DNA of 64,000 nucleotides from Hwanghaeella sp964350445 (lineage in GTDB: Bacteria > Pseudomonadota > Alphaproteobacteria > UBA8366 > Aestuariispiraceae), in NCBI GenBank assembly GCA_964350445.1, contig CAYGKA010000025.1:1-64000 (forward strand), in the 5' to 3' direction. Below, piece after piece: positions 50,134 through 58,902 of this stretch (positions within the stretch are counted from its first letter, which is position 1; every line of letters begins with the position of its first letter). Made by a program: the position numbers and the translations under genes. The notes under the pieces are model-generated. The model made no database searches. It had not been told where the DNA came from and saw only the letters and a program-made list of their open reading frames with translations.

Positions 50134-51168
50134 GTGCTGGTCGCCTTCGGCGTCGCGGCGCTCGTCATTCTCATCAGCGGAACGCGTCTGACGCGGTTGG
50201 CGGACAAGCTCGCCGACCGCACGGGTTTCGGGGAAGCGATCGCCGGGGCGGTCCTGCTGGGCGCCTCCACGTCCTTCAGCGGCACCATCGTCTCCGTCAC
50301 GGCCGCCCTCGAAGGACAAGCGTCGTTGGCTTTCTCCAACAGCATCGGCGGCATCGCGGTTCAGACGGCCTTCCTGGCCATCGCCGATATCACCTACAGA
50401 AAGGTCAACCTCGAGCACGCGGGCGCCGAACTGGTTAACATCTTCCAGGCCGTCGTGCTGGTCGGGCTTCTGATGCTGCCGCTTCTGGCCATAACCTTGC
50501 CGGCTTTCACGCTCTGGTCGGTCCATCCCCTCTCCTTTGCAATCCCGGTCCTCTACGTACTGTCGATTGCGGCCAGCCGCACGATCCGCGCCGCGCCGAT
50601 GTGGCGGCCCGTTTCGACACCGGATACGCGGGAAGACCGGCCGGAGGCCGAGAGCGATGCGGAGCGCAGAGTCACCACCTCGATCCTCTTCGCTCAGTTC
50701 GCGGGCCTGATGGTCGTGTTGGGGGTTGCCGGCTGGACCATCGCCTCGACCGCGTCGGTGCTGATGGAAAGGTTCGCGCTTTCCGCCTCCCTAGTAGGTG
50801 CATTGGCAACGGCGACCGTCACCTCCTTGCCCGAACTTGTGACCACGCTTGCCGCGGTCAGACGAGGCGCGCTGCAATTGGCCATCGGCGGCATCATCGG
50901 CGGGAATACCTTCGACACGCTGTTTCTGACGGCGGCCGACATTGCCTATCGGGACGGCTCCCTCTACCACGCCGTCGGAACGGAGGATTTCTTCTGGATC
51001 GTCGTGGCGGCGCTAATGACGGCGGTCCTCCTGGCCGGCCTTATCCTCCGAGAACGCGTCGGCCCGATCCGCATTGGATTGGAAAGCGTGGCCCTGCTTG
51101 CCATTTACGCCAGCGCCGTGGCGATACAACTTGTCATTGGCGGCTCTTCATCGCTGCCGTCGCCGTAA
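50134..51168 (+). CDS. Sodium/calcium exchanger-family membrane protein (CaCA)
   Basis: The protein of at least 344 residues has two homologous membrane halves with alpha-repeats: AIAGAVLLGASTSFSGTIVS in the first and LVGALATATVTSLPELVTTL in the second (G-x-S/T-x-S/T-x-P/SE pattern). These form the ion-binding region of cation exchangers (Ca2+/H+ or Na+/Ca2+). The start codon is unclear. GTG at 50134 is the first standard start in frame but has no Shine-Dalgarno and would clip the first helix. An AAGGAC site at 50093-50098 lies 8 bases before an in-frame ATC at 50107. It lies between the RraA gene and the SCO1 operon. Confidence 0.83.
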   Translation: MLVAFGVAALVILISGTRLTRLADKLADRTGFGEAIAGAVLLGASTSFSGTIVSVTAALEGQASLAFSNSIGGIAVQTAFLAIADITYRKVNLEHAGAELVNIFQAVVLVGLLMLPLLAITLPAFTLWSVHPLSFAIPVLYVLSIAASRTIRAAPMWRPVSTPDTREDRPEAESDAERRVTTSILFAQFAGLMVVLGVAGWTIASTASVLMERFALSASLVGALATATVTSLPELVTTLAAVRRGALQLAIGGIIGGNTFDTLFLTAADIAYRDGSLYHAVGTEDFFWIVVAALMTAVLLAGLILRERVGPIRIGLESVALLAIYASAVAIQLVIGGSSSLPSP

Positions 51169-51289
51169 CGACAAGACATTCATCATACCGGGGCCGAGAA
51201 CACACGATTCTCCCGTTTCGATACCGGCTTCACCGCCGTTGACGGGCATAGCATTCGCTTGCCGCAGGGATCTGAAAAGCTGGGAGAAC

Positions 51290-51895
51290 TTAGCTCGAAG
51301 GCGAGATGTAGCGCCGAAGGATCGACACCATTGCCTCCGGCGAGAGGATCGGCGGGATCACGGCTTCCAATTCACCATCCACGCCCATCAGATAAACAAA
51401 ACCGCCATGGCTGTAGATCGGCTTGCCGAAAATGTCGTCTCCGACTTTCGACACCTCGACCTGATAGGCCTTGCGGACGGCGGCAAGGTCTTCGACCTCG
51501 CCCGTCAATCCCAGCAACCGCGGGTGAAGCTTGGACAGGACGCGGCGCATCTCTTCGGGCGTGTCCCATTCCGGGTCGACGGTGATGAGGATCGGTTGAA
51601 CGTCGTCGGCCGCATCGCCCAAGGCGTCGACGGCCGCCGCCATGGACGGCAGCGCCGCGCTGCAGATGCCCGGACAATTGGCATAGCCGAAAAAGACGAG
51701 CAGGTGCCGTCCGAGGAAGTCCTTTTCCGTCCGACGGTCGCCATTGTGATCGATGAGGTCGAAGGGACCGCCCAGTTGGACGGGGAACGGCGCCGCCTCC
51801 ACACTCCGGCCACCGGCCTGCACGGTCGAGCAGATACCGAACAGGCCGAGCGCCAAGGCGGCACCGAGCAGTCGGGAGGCTACTATTCGAACCAC
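51290..51895 (-). CDS. SCO1/SenC copper chaperone
   Basis: The 201-residue thioredoxin-fold protein delivers copper to the CuA site of cytochrome oxidase or acts as a thiol reductase. It has a cleavable signal peptide (LLGAALALGLFGICSTVQA) and the redox/copper motif GYANCPGICSAALPSM (CxxxC), with the third ligand His in GKPIYSHGGFVYLMGVDG. Other conserved parts are VDPEWDTPEEMRRVL. Its start overlaps the stop of the upstream secreted gene by 13 bp, so they are coupled. It ends an operon of three exported proteins. Confidence 0.92.
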   Translation of the reverse strand: MVRIVASRLLGAALALGLFGICSTVQAGGRSVEAAPFPVQLGGPFDLIDHNGDRRTEKDFLGRHLLVFFGYANCPGICSAALPSMAAAVDALGDAADDVQPILITVDPEWDTPEEMRRVLSKLHPRLLGLTGEVEDLAAVRKAYQVEVSKVGDDIFGKPIYSHGGFVYLMGVDGELEAVIPPILSPEAMVSILRRYISPSS

Positions 51896-52452
51896 TCCAG
51901 AAACTCCTTGTCGGCGGCATGACCGAGGCCGAGATACCCGTCGCGCGCGATCAGCGCATTGACCCGCGGATCCTTTCGAAACCAGGGCCCCTTCTTGTCC
52001 TTAAGGTCCGGGTGGGCCTCGTTCCAGGCTTTGCCCCACGCATTCGCCTTGATGTCCTCCGACTTACCCTTGGGCCGGATATACTGGACCTGGAACAACT
52101 TCGGCCCTCCGTCGATGCCGGTGAACAAACCGTCGACCGTGACGGCGGTGCCGCAATGCGGCAACAGGTCGACGACGGCGCCGGTAAAGATCGCCTGTGC
52201 GTTCTTGCCCGCGATCAGTAAATGCCCATTGTCGGTCACCAGACCCAATTGGCGGGACCCGCCGCCGCAATCCGCCGGGCAATCGCCCGACAGTTCGCAG
52301 ACGATGTCCACGACCTTGGCGTCGAAACGCGCCAGCTCCTCACCGGACAGGTTCCAGGGTTTCGCCTTGATCTCCTCCGCCAGTACGGCCGTTGCCGAAA
52401 ACACCGGGATCAGCAAGGCCGCGAGCGTTGCCACACGAATGAAGATTTTCAT
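51883..52452 (-). CDS. Secreted cysteine-rich protein of unknown function
   Basis: The 189-residue protein has a signal peptide ending VLAEE. The body has a VVDIVCELSGDCPADCGGGS motif with clustered cysteines, followed by RQLGLVTDNGHLLIAGKNAQ, and later DLLPHCGTAVTVDGLFTG. The motif D-x-x-C-x-L-S-G, a second pair of cysteines and GL-x-T-D-x-G are shared with the next upstream protein (52465-52959), so the two appear related. An OB-like fold is suggested by VVDIVC... strands but is inference. The gene is in one operon with SCO1, overlapping it by 13 bp, which points to copper or redox metal handling. I do not recognise a named family. Confidence 0.6.
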   Translation of the reverse strand: MKIFIRVATLAALLIPVFSATAVLAEEIKAKPWNLSGEELARFDAKVVDIVCELSGDCPADCGGGSRQLGLVTDNGHLLIAGKNAQAIFTGAVVDLLPHCGTAVTVDGLFTGIDGGPKLFQVQYIRPKGKSEDIKANAWGKAWNEAHPDLKDKKGPWFRKDPRVNALIARDGYLGLGHAADKEFLEWFE

Positions 52453-52464
52453 GATCCGCCCCCC

Positions 52465-52959
52465 TTATTCCGACCCTAGGATTTGTTTCTTGGCGTCCTT
52501 CGGAATCGCGAAGGGCGGCACCAGGCCGTAATCCTCGTGACTGACATTCGTGATGCCCTCGTTACTGACGATCTGTTCGACGATGAGGTATTTCATACCG
52601 TTCCGCTCATAAGCCATGCCATCCGCCGTGATTCGGTCGCTTTGAATCTCTAGAACCGCCGGGGAGCCGTCCGCCGTCCCGGCCCCTTCCAGCTTGAGGA
52701 CCATGTAGATTTCTCCATCATCCGTTCGCAGCCCGACAGGGATGCCGCCGGCGGCGCACCACATGGCGCAAGTATGATGCGCGGTCCCAAGTGTCGATTC
52801 CGGCCCGCCCATGACCCCGGAGAGGTAGCACCAGGTATCCATGATTTCGCCGGTCACCCGAACACGCTCGCCGTCGCCGGCTGCCCGCCCTTGCCCAGAC
52901 AGGGCGATCAGGGCGGCGGCCCCGAACAGCACATGCCGTATCATCGAACCCGCTCGCAT
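52465..52959 (-). CDS. Secreted Cys/His-motif protein of unknown function
   Basis: The 164-residue protein has a signal peptide (LFGAALIALSGQGRA) and a body with RVTGEIMDTWCYLSGVMGGP, then GTAHHTCAMWCAAGGIPVGL, and RTDDGEIYMVLKLEG. It is the upstream gene of a three-gene operon with the protein at 51883-52452 (12 bp) and SCO1. The D-x-x-C-x-L-S-G, H-x-C-x3-C and GL-x-T-D-D-G pattern resembles its neighbour. The start at 52959 has GGAG in GGAGACGAGA upstream; ATGs at 52971 and 52944 are also in frame. The metal-ligand-like Cys and His suggest copper or haem binding, unproven. Confidence 0.6.
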   Translation of the reverse strand: MRAGSMIRHVLFGAAALIALSGQGRAAGDGERVRVTGEIMDTWCYLSGVMGGPESTLGTAHHTCAMWCAAGGIPVGLRTDDGEIYMVLKLEGAGTADGSPAVLEIQSDRITADGMAYERNGMKYLIVEQIVSNEGITNVSHEDYGLVPPFAIPKDAKKQILGSE

Positions 52960-53257
52960 TCTCGTCTCCATCGACTGTGTGAATTGGAACAACGGTACTG
53001 CAGCGCCGAAACGGGCGCATATGACGATCGATCACGTTTCGATCATCGGGTGGATAACCGGATGGATTATCGGGCCGGGAAAAGGCGCGGACGGGGCAAC
53101 TTCGCGCATCATGGTCGTCGGCCGGGCATAGTATGACGCGAACGTGTTATGGCGAGCCTAGCCGCATCGCGATAGTATCCCCCGAATTTAAGACAATCCC
53201 ACGCCGCGCGAGAGGCGGAGGGTTGGGTTCTAGTGCATCATGGTTGAGGCGACTGAC

Positions 53258-56047
53258 ATGTCTGACAGAAAGATCACCTTCACGCTGAACGGCAAACAAG
53301 TTGCCGCCGCCACGGATGAAACGATTTGGCAGGTCGCGCAGCGCGAAGGCGTGGAGATCCCTCATCTCTGCTACTCGCCAGAGCCGGGCTACCGGGCGGA
53401 CGGCAACTGCCGCGCCTGCATGGTGGAAATCGAGGGTGAGCGGACATTGGCCGCTTCCTGCATCCGAAAGCCAGCGGACGGAATGGTGGTCAATTCCGCC
53501 AGCGACCGGGCCAAGTCGTCCCGCAACATGGTGTTCGAACTGTTGATGGCGGACCAACCGGAACGCGCCGTCGCGCACGAAAGCGACAGCAAGTTCTGGA
53601 ACTGGGCCGACAAGATCGATCTGGAGGAGAGCCGCTTCCCGGAACGCTCCGCTTTCTCGCTCGCCAAGCTGGCAACGGACGGCACCCATCCGGCGATGCG
53701 CGTCAACCTTGATGCCTGCATTCACTGCAATCTGTGCGTCCGCGCCTGCCGCGAAGTGCAGGTGAACGATGTGATCGGCATGGCCTATCGCGGTCATGGC
53801 GCGAAGATCGTCTTCGATTTCGACGACCCGATGGGAAGCAGCACCTGTGTCGCCTGCGGCGAATGCGTCCAAGCCTGCCCGACCGGCGCCCTGATGCCCG
53901 CCACCCAGGTAGACGAGAAGGAAGTCTATCTGGGACAGGCGGAAAAGGTCGTGAACTCCCTCTGCCCCTATTGCGGAGTGGGCTGTCAGACCAAGATCCA
54001 CGTCAAGGACGACAAGATTTTGAAGGTCGATGGCCGCGCGGGCCCCGCGAACGAAAACCGCCTTTGCGTGAAGGGCCGCTTCGGGATGGATTACGCCCGC
54101 CATGCGGGCCGTCTGACCAAGCCGCTGATCCGCCGCGAAGACGCGCCAAAATCCTGGGATTGCGAAGTCGATCCGGCGAACCCCTATACCCATTTCCGCG
54201 ACGCCACCTGGGAAGAGGCGCTGGACGTTGCCGCCAAGGGGCTGCTGAAAATCCGCGAGGAAAAGGGCCGCCTGGCGCTGGCCGGGTTCGGGTCCGCAAA
54301 AGGATCGAACGAGGAAGCCTATCTGTTTCAGAAGCTGGTGCGAACCGGGTTCCAGTCGAACAATGTCGATCACTGCACGCGACTCTGCCACGCCTCCTCC
54401 GTCGCGGCGTTGATGGAGGGCATGAATTCCGGCGCGGTAACCGCCCCGTTCACCGATGCCTTGAAATCCGACATGATCATCGTCATCGGCTGCCGGCCCG
54501 GCCAGAACCATCCGGTTGCCGCGACCTACCTGAAGCAAGCGGCGAAGCGCGGCGCCAAATTGGTCGTAATGGACCCGCGGAAGCAGCAACTGACCCGCCT
54601 TGCCTGGAAGCACCTGCAGTTCAAACCGGGTGCCGACGTCGCCTTGCTGAACGCGATGATCCACACGATCATCGACGAAAACCTGATCGACCAGCAATAC
54701 ATTCAAGCCAATACCGACGGGTATGAAGCCGTGGCCGAAAACGCCAAGGGCTTCTCTCCCGAAGCGATGGAAGACCTTTGCGGCATCGACGCGCAAACCA
54801 TTCGTGAGGTCGCCCGCGCCTATGCGACGGCGGAGCGGTCGATCATCTTCTGGGGCATGGGCATTTCCCAGCACGTCCACGGGACGGATAATGTCCGTTC
54901 GCTGATTTCGCTGGCCGCGATCACCGGGCAGATCGGGCGGGAAGGCACCGGACTTCACCCGCTGCGCGGTCAGAACAATGTGCAGGGCGCGTCCGATGTC
55001 GGCCTGATCCCGATGGTCTATCCCGACTACAAATCGGTTTCCGATGTTGAGACCCGCAATATCTTCCAGGACCTTTGGGGAATGGAACTCGACCCGGAAC
55101 GCGGTTTGACGGTGGTCGAGATCATCAACGCAATCATCGCCGACGAGATCAACGGCATGTATATCATGGGTGAAAACCCGGCCATGTCCGACCCGGACGC
55201 GCGGCATGCACGCGAAGCGCTTGCCAAGCTCGACCATCTCGTCGTTCAAGAAATTTTCCTGACGGAAACCGCCTTCCATGCGGATGTTGTCCTGCCGGCG
55301 AGTGCCTTCCCTGAAAAGAGTGGCACCTTCACCAACACGAATCGGCAAGTACAGATGGCGCGTCCGGCGTTGGACCTGCCCGGAGAGGCGAAGCAGGATT
55401 GGTGGATCATCCAGGAATTGGCACGCCGCCTCGGCCTCGACTGGAACTATTCCGGCCCGAAAGACGTCTACGAGGAATTCCGCGGCGTGATGGCGTCAAT
55501 CAAGGGCATTTCCTGGGACCGGTTGGAGCGCGAGGACGCGGTGACCTATCCCTGCGCGTCGGAAGACGAACCCGGGCATGCGGTGATTTTCGGCGACGGT
55601 TTCCCGACCGCCAACGGACGGGTGAAATTGGTTCCGACGGAACTCCTGCCGCCGGCGGAACTGCCGGATGAACAATACCCGATGGTGCTGACGACCGGCC
55701 GCTTGCTGGAACATTGGCACACGGGCGCAATGACACGGCGCGCCAGCGTCCTGGATGCGCTGGAACCGGAAGGCCAGGTCCACATGCATCCGAAATGGAT
55801 GGACGAGAAAAACATTATGCCCGGCGAGATGGTGGCCGTATCCACGCGTCGGGGCGAAGTTCAGTTGAAAGCCCGGGCCGACCGCGATGTGACGCCGGGG
55901 ATGATCTTCATTCCCTTCTGCTTCGCGGAGGGCCCGGCCAATTTCCTGACCAACCCGCAGCTCGATCCTTACGGCAAGATTCCGGAGTTCAAGTTCTGCG
56001 CGGCACGGGTGGACAAGATCTCCACGGAATCGGTAGCGGCCGAATAA
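53258..56047 (+). CDS. fdsA: NAD-linked formate dehydrogenase alpha (catalytic) subunit, cysteine type
   Basis: The 929-residue Mo/W-bis-MGD subunit oxidises formate to CO2. The NuoG-like N-terminus carries a [2Fe-2S] site (HLCYSPEPGYRADGNCRACM). Two [4Fe-4S] ferredoxin-type motifs follow (NLDACIHCNLCVRACREV; TCVACGECVQACPTG). The catalytic domain has CPYCGVGCQTKIHV, ENRLCVKGRFGMDYARHAG and the active site NVDHCTRLCHASSVAALMEG, in which the metal ligand is Cys, not Sec. Later are MGISQHVHGTDN and LLEHWHTGAMTRRA, the formate dehydrogenase H-type motifs. Start at 53258 (MSDRKITFT) has GAGGC upstream; an ATG at 53240 is the alternative. No fdhD or other accessory genes follow. Confidence 0.95.
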   Translation: MSDRKITFTLNGKQVAAATDETIWQVAQREGVEIPHLCYSPEPGYRADGNCRACMVEIEGERTLAASCIRKPADGMVVNSASDRAKSSRNMVFELLMADQPERAVAHESDSKFWNWADKIDLEESRFPERSAFSLAKLATDGTHPAMRVNLDACIHCNLCVRACREVQVNDVIGMAYRGHGAKIVFDFDDPMGSSTCVACGECVQACPTGALMPATQVDEKEVYLGQAEKVVNSLCPYCGVGCQTKIHVKDDKILKVDGRAGPANENRLCVKGRFGMDYARHAGRLTKPLIRREDAPKSWDCEVDPANPYTHFRDATWEEALDVAAKGLLKIREEKGRLALAGFGSAKGSNEEAYLFQKLVRTGFQSNNVDHCTRLCHASSVAALMEGMNSGAVTAPFTDALKSDMIIVIGCRPGQNHPVAATYLKQAAKRGAKLVVMDPRKQQLTRLAWKHLQFKPGADVALLNAMIHTIIDENLIDQQYIQANTDGYEAVAENAKGFSPEAMEDLCGIDAQTIREVARAYATAERSIIFWGMGISQHVHGTDNVRSLISLAAITGQIGREGTGLHPLRGQNNVQGASDVGLIPMVYPDYKSVSDVETRNIFQDLWGMELDPERGLTVVEIINAIIADEINGMYIMGENPAMSDPDARHAREALAKLDHLVVQEIFLTETAFHADVVLPASAFPEKSGTFTNTNRQVQMARPALDLPGEAKQDWWIIQELARRLGLDWNYSGPKDVYEEFRGVMASIKGISWDRLEREDAVTYPCASEDEPGHAVIFGDGFPTANGRVKLVPTELLPPAELPDEQYPMVLTTGRLLEHWHTGAMTRRASVLDALEPEGQVHMHPKWMDEKNIMPGEMVAVSTRRGEVQLKARADRDVTPGMIFIPFCFAEGPANFLTNPQLDPYGKIPEFKFCAARVDKISTESVAAE

Positions 56048-56089
56048 GCGCCGCTACCCGGAACGGCGCGGCGCGGTTACTATCGCCCA

Positions 56090-56830
56090 ATGATCGATCC
56101 GCCTACCGCCGCGATAATCGCCGTCACCTTCCTGCTCGCCGGCACCGTGAAGGGTGTTATCGGCCTTGGTCTGCCGACTGTCAGCCTGGGGCTTTTGGCC
56201 GCTGTGCTGGATCTACCGACCGCAATGGCACTGTTGCTGGTCCCATCTTTCGCGACCAATTTGTGGCAGGCGAGTGTTGGCGGCAATGCGGTGATGCTGA
56301 TACGCCGGCTTTGGCCGTTCCTATTGCCGGCGACCGCTGCAATCTGGGTTGGCGCCTTCGCCTTGACGCGCTTTGATCTCGACATTTTGGCCGGCCTGCT
56401 CGGTCTGCTCCTGGTTCTTTACGGCGCAACGAGCTTGGCCGGGTTTCAGCTTTCCATGTCGCCGGGAAAAGAAGGGATTTGCGGTCCCTTGTTCGGCGCC
56501 GTCAACGGCGTTCTGACAGGGATGACGGGTTCCTTCGTCGTCCCAGGCGTCATGTATCTTCAGGCAATCGGCCTTCCCCGCGACAGGCTCATTCAAGCGA
56601 TGGGCATGCTCTTCACGCTATCGACCGTGGGGCTGGGGTTCGCCCTGCACCGCACCGGGTTTCTTTCCATCGAACTCGGCATGCAATCCTCGATCGCCCT
56701 CGCCCCAGCCCTGCTGGGTATGGTGTTGGGTCAGCGATTGCGAAAAATGCTGTCCGAATCGACGTTTCGACGCTGCTTTTTCATCGCCCTCCTAATTCTG
56801 GGCGGTGCGATCATCGCAAGAACCGTTTAA
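56090..56830 (+). CDS. TauE/SafE family permease
   Basis: The 246-residue membrane protein of the sulfite/sulfonate exporter family has about 7-8 transmembrane segments (IIAVTFLLAGTVKGVIGLGL; LGLLAAVLDLPTAMALLLVP; ILGGAIIARTV). The family signature GxxxGxxGLGxP appears as AGTVKGVIGLGLPTVSL. Members export sulfite, sulfoacetate or sulfur oxyanions. It starts 42 bp after fdsA in the same direction and its stop overlaps the convergent maf gene. A relation to formate is not implied by sequence. Confidence 0.83.
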   Translation: MIDPPTAAIIAVTFLLAGTVKGVIGLGLPTVSLGLLAAVLDLPTAMALLLVPSFATNLWQASVGGNAVMLIRRLWPFLLPATAAIWVGAFALTRFDLDILAGLLGLLLVLYGATSLAGFQLSMSPGKEGICGPLFGAVNGVLTGMTGSFVVPGVMYLQAIGLPRDRLIQAMGMLFTLSTVGLGFALHRTGFLSIELGMQSSIALAPALLGMVLGQRLRKMLSESTFRRCFFIALLILGGAIIARTV

Positions 56831-58737
56831 ACTTCCGCCATTTCCCAGGCAGCGCGGGCCAAGGCCTTGGCCGTTTCCTCCGCCACATCCTTGCGACGGC
56901 CGGGCGAAACACGGCCGTAAAGACTGTTCCCGGTTTGCAGGATCATCTGCAACGTTCCCGCCATCATGAACTTCGCCGTGGCATCCGCCGTCGCCGCTTC
57001 ACTGCCGGCAAGCGCGGCCTTCAAACCGTCGTTCACGGAAAGAATGTCGTCCCCCGTTCGGCCGGCAAGCCCCGCAATACTTGGAGCAAGACCTGACATG
57101 GCATTCCAAAGATCGTGCATCGCCTGGTCGATAGCGGCCTTCCGCACGGAAAGCGCAGGCAGTCCACTTACCATTTCAGGGATATCGACCATTACTTCAG
57201 GAAGATGCAAATCCGACCCGCGTTGCGCGGCCGCACCTTCTATCCGCACCCCATCGCTACAGTTATGGATCTGGAAATCGGGATTGAGGCTGGCCAAGGT
57301 CGAGAAATACAAGCGGGCGAAGGCAAATTCACGGCTGGTGAAAACCTGGTCCCTGAAGTTGCCCACGGCCGGTATGGACAGTTTGTCCATCGCCGCCCCG
57401 CCGCGCCAATAGGGATCGTCGCTGAGGTTGTAGATCGACGCGCCGGAATGGTGTCGGCCCGCGTCCACCGACCCCAGGTCCACGCCGAACAGATAGATAT
57501 CGCGGCAACCGAGTGCCATCGCCGACCGGCAGGCCAGATGTGTCACCGTCGGCCCCGCCATGGGCAGGACAAGGTCCGTATTCCCGAACATCCGTGTGGG
57601 ACTGAGGTTCTCGCGCAGGACGAAAATGGTCTCCTCGAACAAGGGCGGCAGCAACGGGTCGACGGTAGACGCCGCGATCAGCCGGATCCCGGCCAGATCG
57701 TGTTTCGCGGCCGCGGTCTGGTTCACGGTCAAAATGTCGGGAACATTCTCAATCTCGCAATGGAAGTCGGGTTTCAATCCCGCCTCCAGCAGAACGCCCA
57801 GCCCCGTGCCGCCGGAAATCAGCAGGCATCGGTCGCGCAGCCGCCGAAGCGTAGCCATTTCCGCATCGATGGACGGCCCGCTGCCGACGACAATGGCCGG
57901 GGCTGCGTCGGATCGTCCCGCGCCCTGTGCCAGAACATTGACGTTCTTGTCCGCCAGATTGGTGGCTGCATTGCGAAGCATCAGGCATTCATCTTCGAAG
58001 AAACCGTCGGAATCACCGATGACCGGCAGACCCTCCATGAACAGCGCCATCGCTCTTTCCAAAACAGGCATTCGGTAATGTCCAAAGATATAGGACCCAT
58101 CCATCAGTCCCCTGTCCGGCCCGCGCATCGCTTCATACACTTTGTTGGACAATGCGACGGGATCGCCGTCGAACGTGAAAGTCACCTTGCCGCCACGATC
58201 GCGAAGCGTGGCGATGATATCCATCCATTCGATCACTTGCATGCTGAGCGCCAGGAAGGCCGGCGTCCCGTCGGCGACGATCAGGTTCCGAACGTTCAAC
58301 CGCTCCAGCAAAGGCGAGAGTTGAAGCCCCAACCCCAATCCGAAGACCGTCAGGTATCCGGCTGTCACGTCTGGGTCGCGCTGCGTGGAGACGAGTTTCG
58401 ATCCGAAACGATTGTGCAGGGATGCCACGGCGCGGTCGCTCAACAAGGCCGAACCGACCGCAGGCGGTGACGGGCGCAACGACAGGCGCTGTGGCTTTGC
58501 AACATATTCGGCGACCTGCCGGGCGGCGAAGGGCTCTGCACCGGTCGGGTACATCATCCTATCCCCGGCCTTGATGTTGAGAAGGCCGCTCTTGGGCTCC
58601 GTCACCAATTCAAGATCGCTGCGGAGCGCCGCCAGACCCTGGGCAAACTCGAAAGACACGTGCTCCGCCAGCGCTATCAGATTGCGCTCGAACAAAGTAT
58701 TGGGTTCGGAGGAAGATGCTGTCACAAGCCGGACCAT
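56827..58737 (-). CDS. Motility accessory factor Maf (DUF115, flagellin glycosylation)
   Basis: The protein (636 residues from the ATG at 58737) has the Maf-1/MAF_flag10 architecture: a Rossmann-like core with APAIVVGSGPSIDAEMATLR, LISGGTGLGVLLEAGLKPDF, HCEIENVPDILTVNQTAAAK and ALGCRDIYLFGVDLGSVDAG, where the DLG...D residues bind nucleotide sugar. These enzymes transfer nonulosonic acids (pseudaminic or legionaminic acid) to flagellin. No flagellin or nonulosonate gene lies nearby, so substrate and partner are elsewhere. Several ATG, GTG and TTG starts exist upstream (to 58830) without a clear Shine-Dalgarno; the extension may add up to 31 residues. Confidence 0.82.
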   Translation of the reverse strand: MVRLVTASSSEPNTLFERNLIALAEHVSFEFAQGLAALRSDLELVTEPKSGLLNIKAGDRMMYPTGAEPFAARQVAEYVAKPQRLSLRPSPPAVGSALLSDRAVASLHNRFGSKLVSTQRDPDVTAGYLTVFGLGLGLQLSPLLERLNVRNLIVADGTPAFLALSMQVIEWMDIIATLRDRGGKVTFTFDGDPVALSNKVYEAMRGPDRGLMDGSYIFGHYRMPVLERAMALFMEGLPVIGDSDGFFEDECLMLRNAATNLADKNVNVLAQGAGRSDAAPAIVVGSGPSIDAEMATLRRLRDRCLLISGGTGLGVLLEAGLKPDFHCEIENVPDILTVNQTAAAKHDLAGIRLIAASTVDPLLPPLFEETIFVLRENLSPTRMFGNTDLVLPMAGPTVTHLACRSAMALGCRDIYLFGVDLGSVDAGRHHSGASIYNLSDDPYWRGGAAMDKLSIPAVGNFRDQVFTSREFAFARLYFSTLASLNPDFQIHNCSDGVRIEGAAAQRGSDLHLPEVMVDIPEMVSGLPALSVRKAAIDQAMHDLWNAMSGLAPSIAGLAGRTGDDILSVNDGLKAALAGSEAATADATAKFMMAGTLQMILQTGNSLYGRVSPGRRKDVAEETAKALARAAWEMAEV

Positions 58738-58902
58738 GGGATAGATGCTGTTTTGGTATGGGGATAGTTTCACGATTCCCGAACCTGCGTCGATACACCC
58801 TTGACCGTGCTGAAATCGGCACCGCGGCACTTGCCGCGACGACGGGATTGGGCGTCTTATGAATTTCCAGTATCCCGGTCACTCCCACGAGGTCCGTCAC
58901 GC

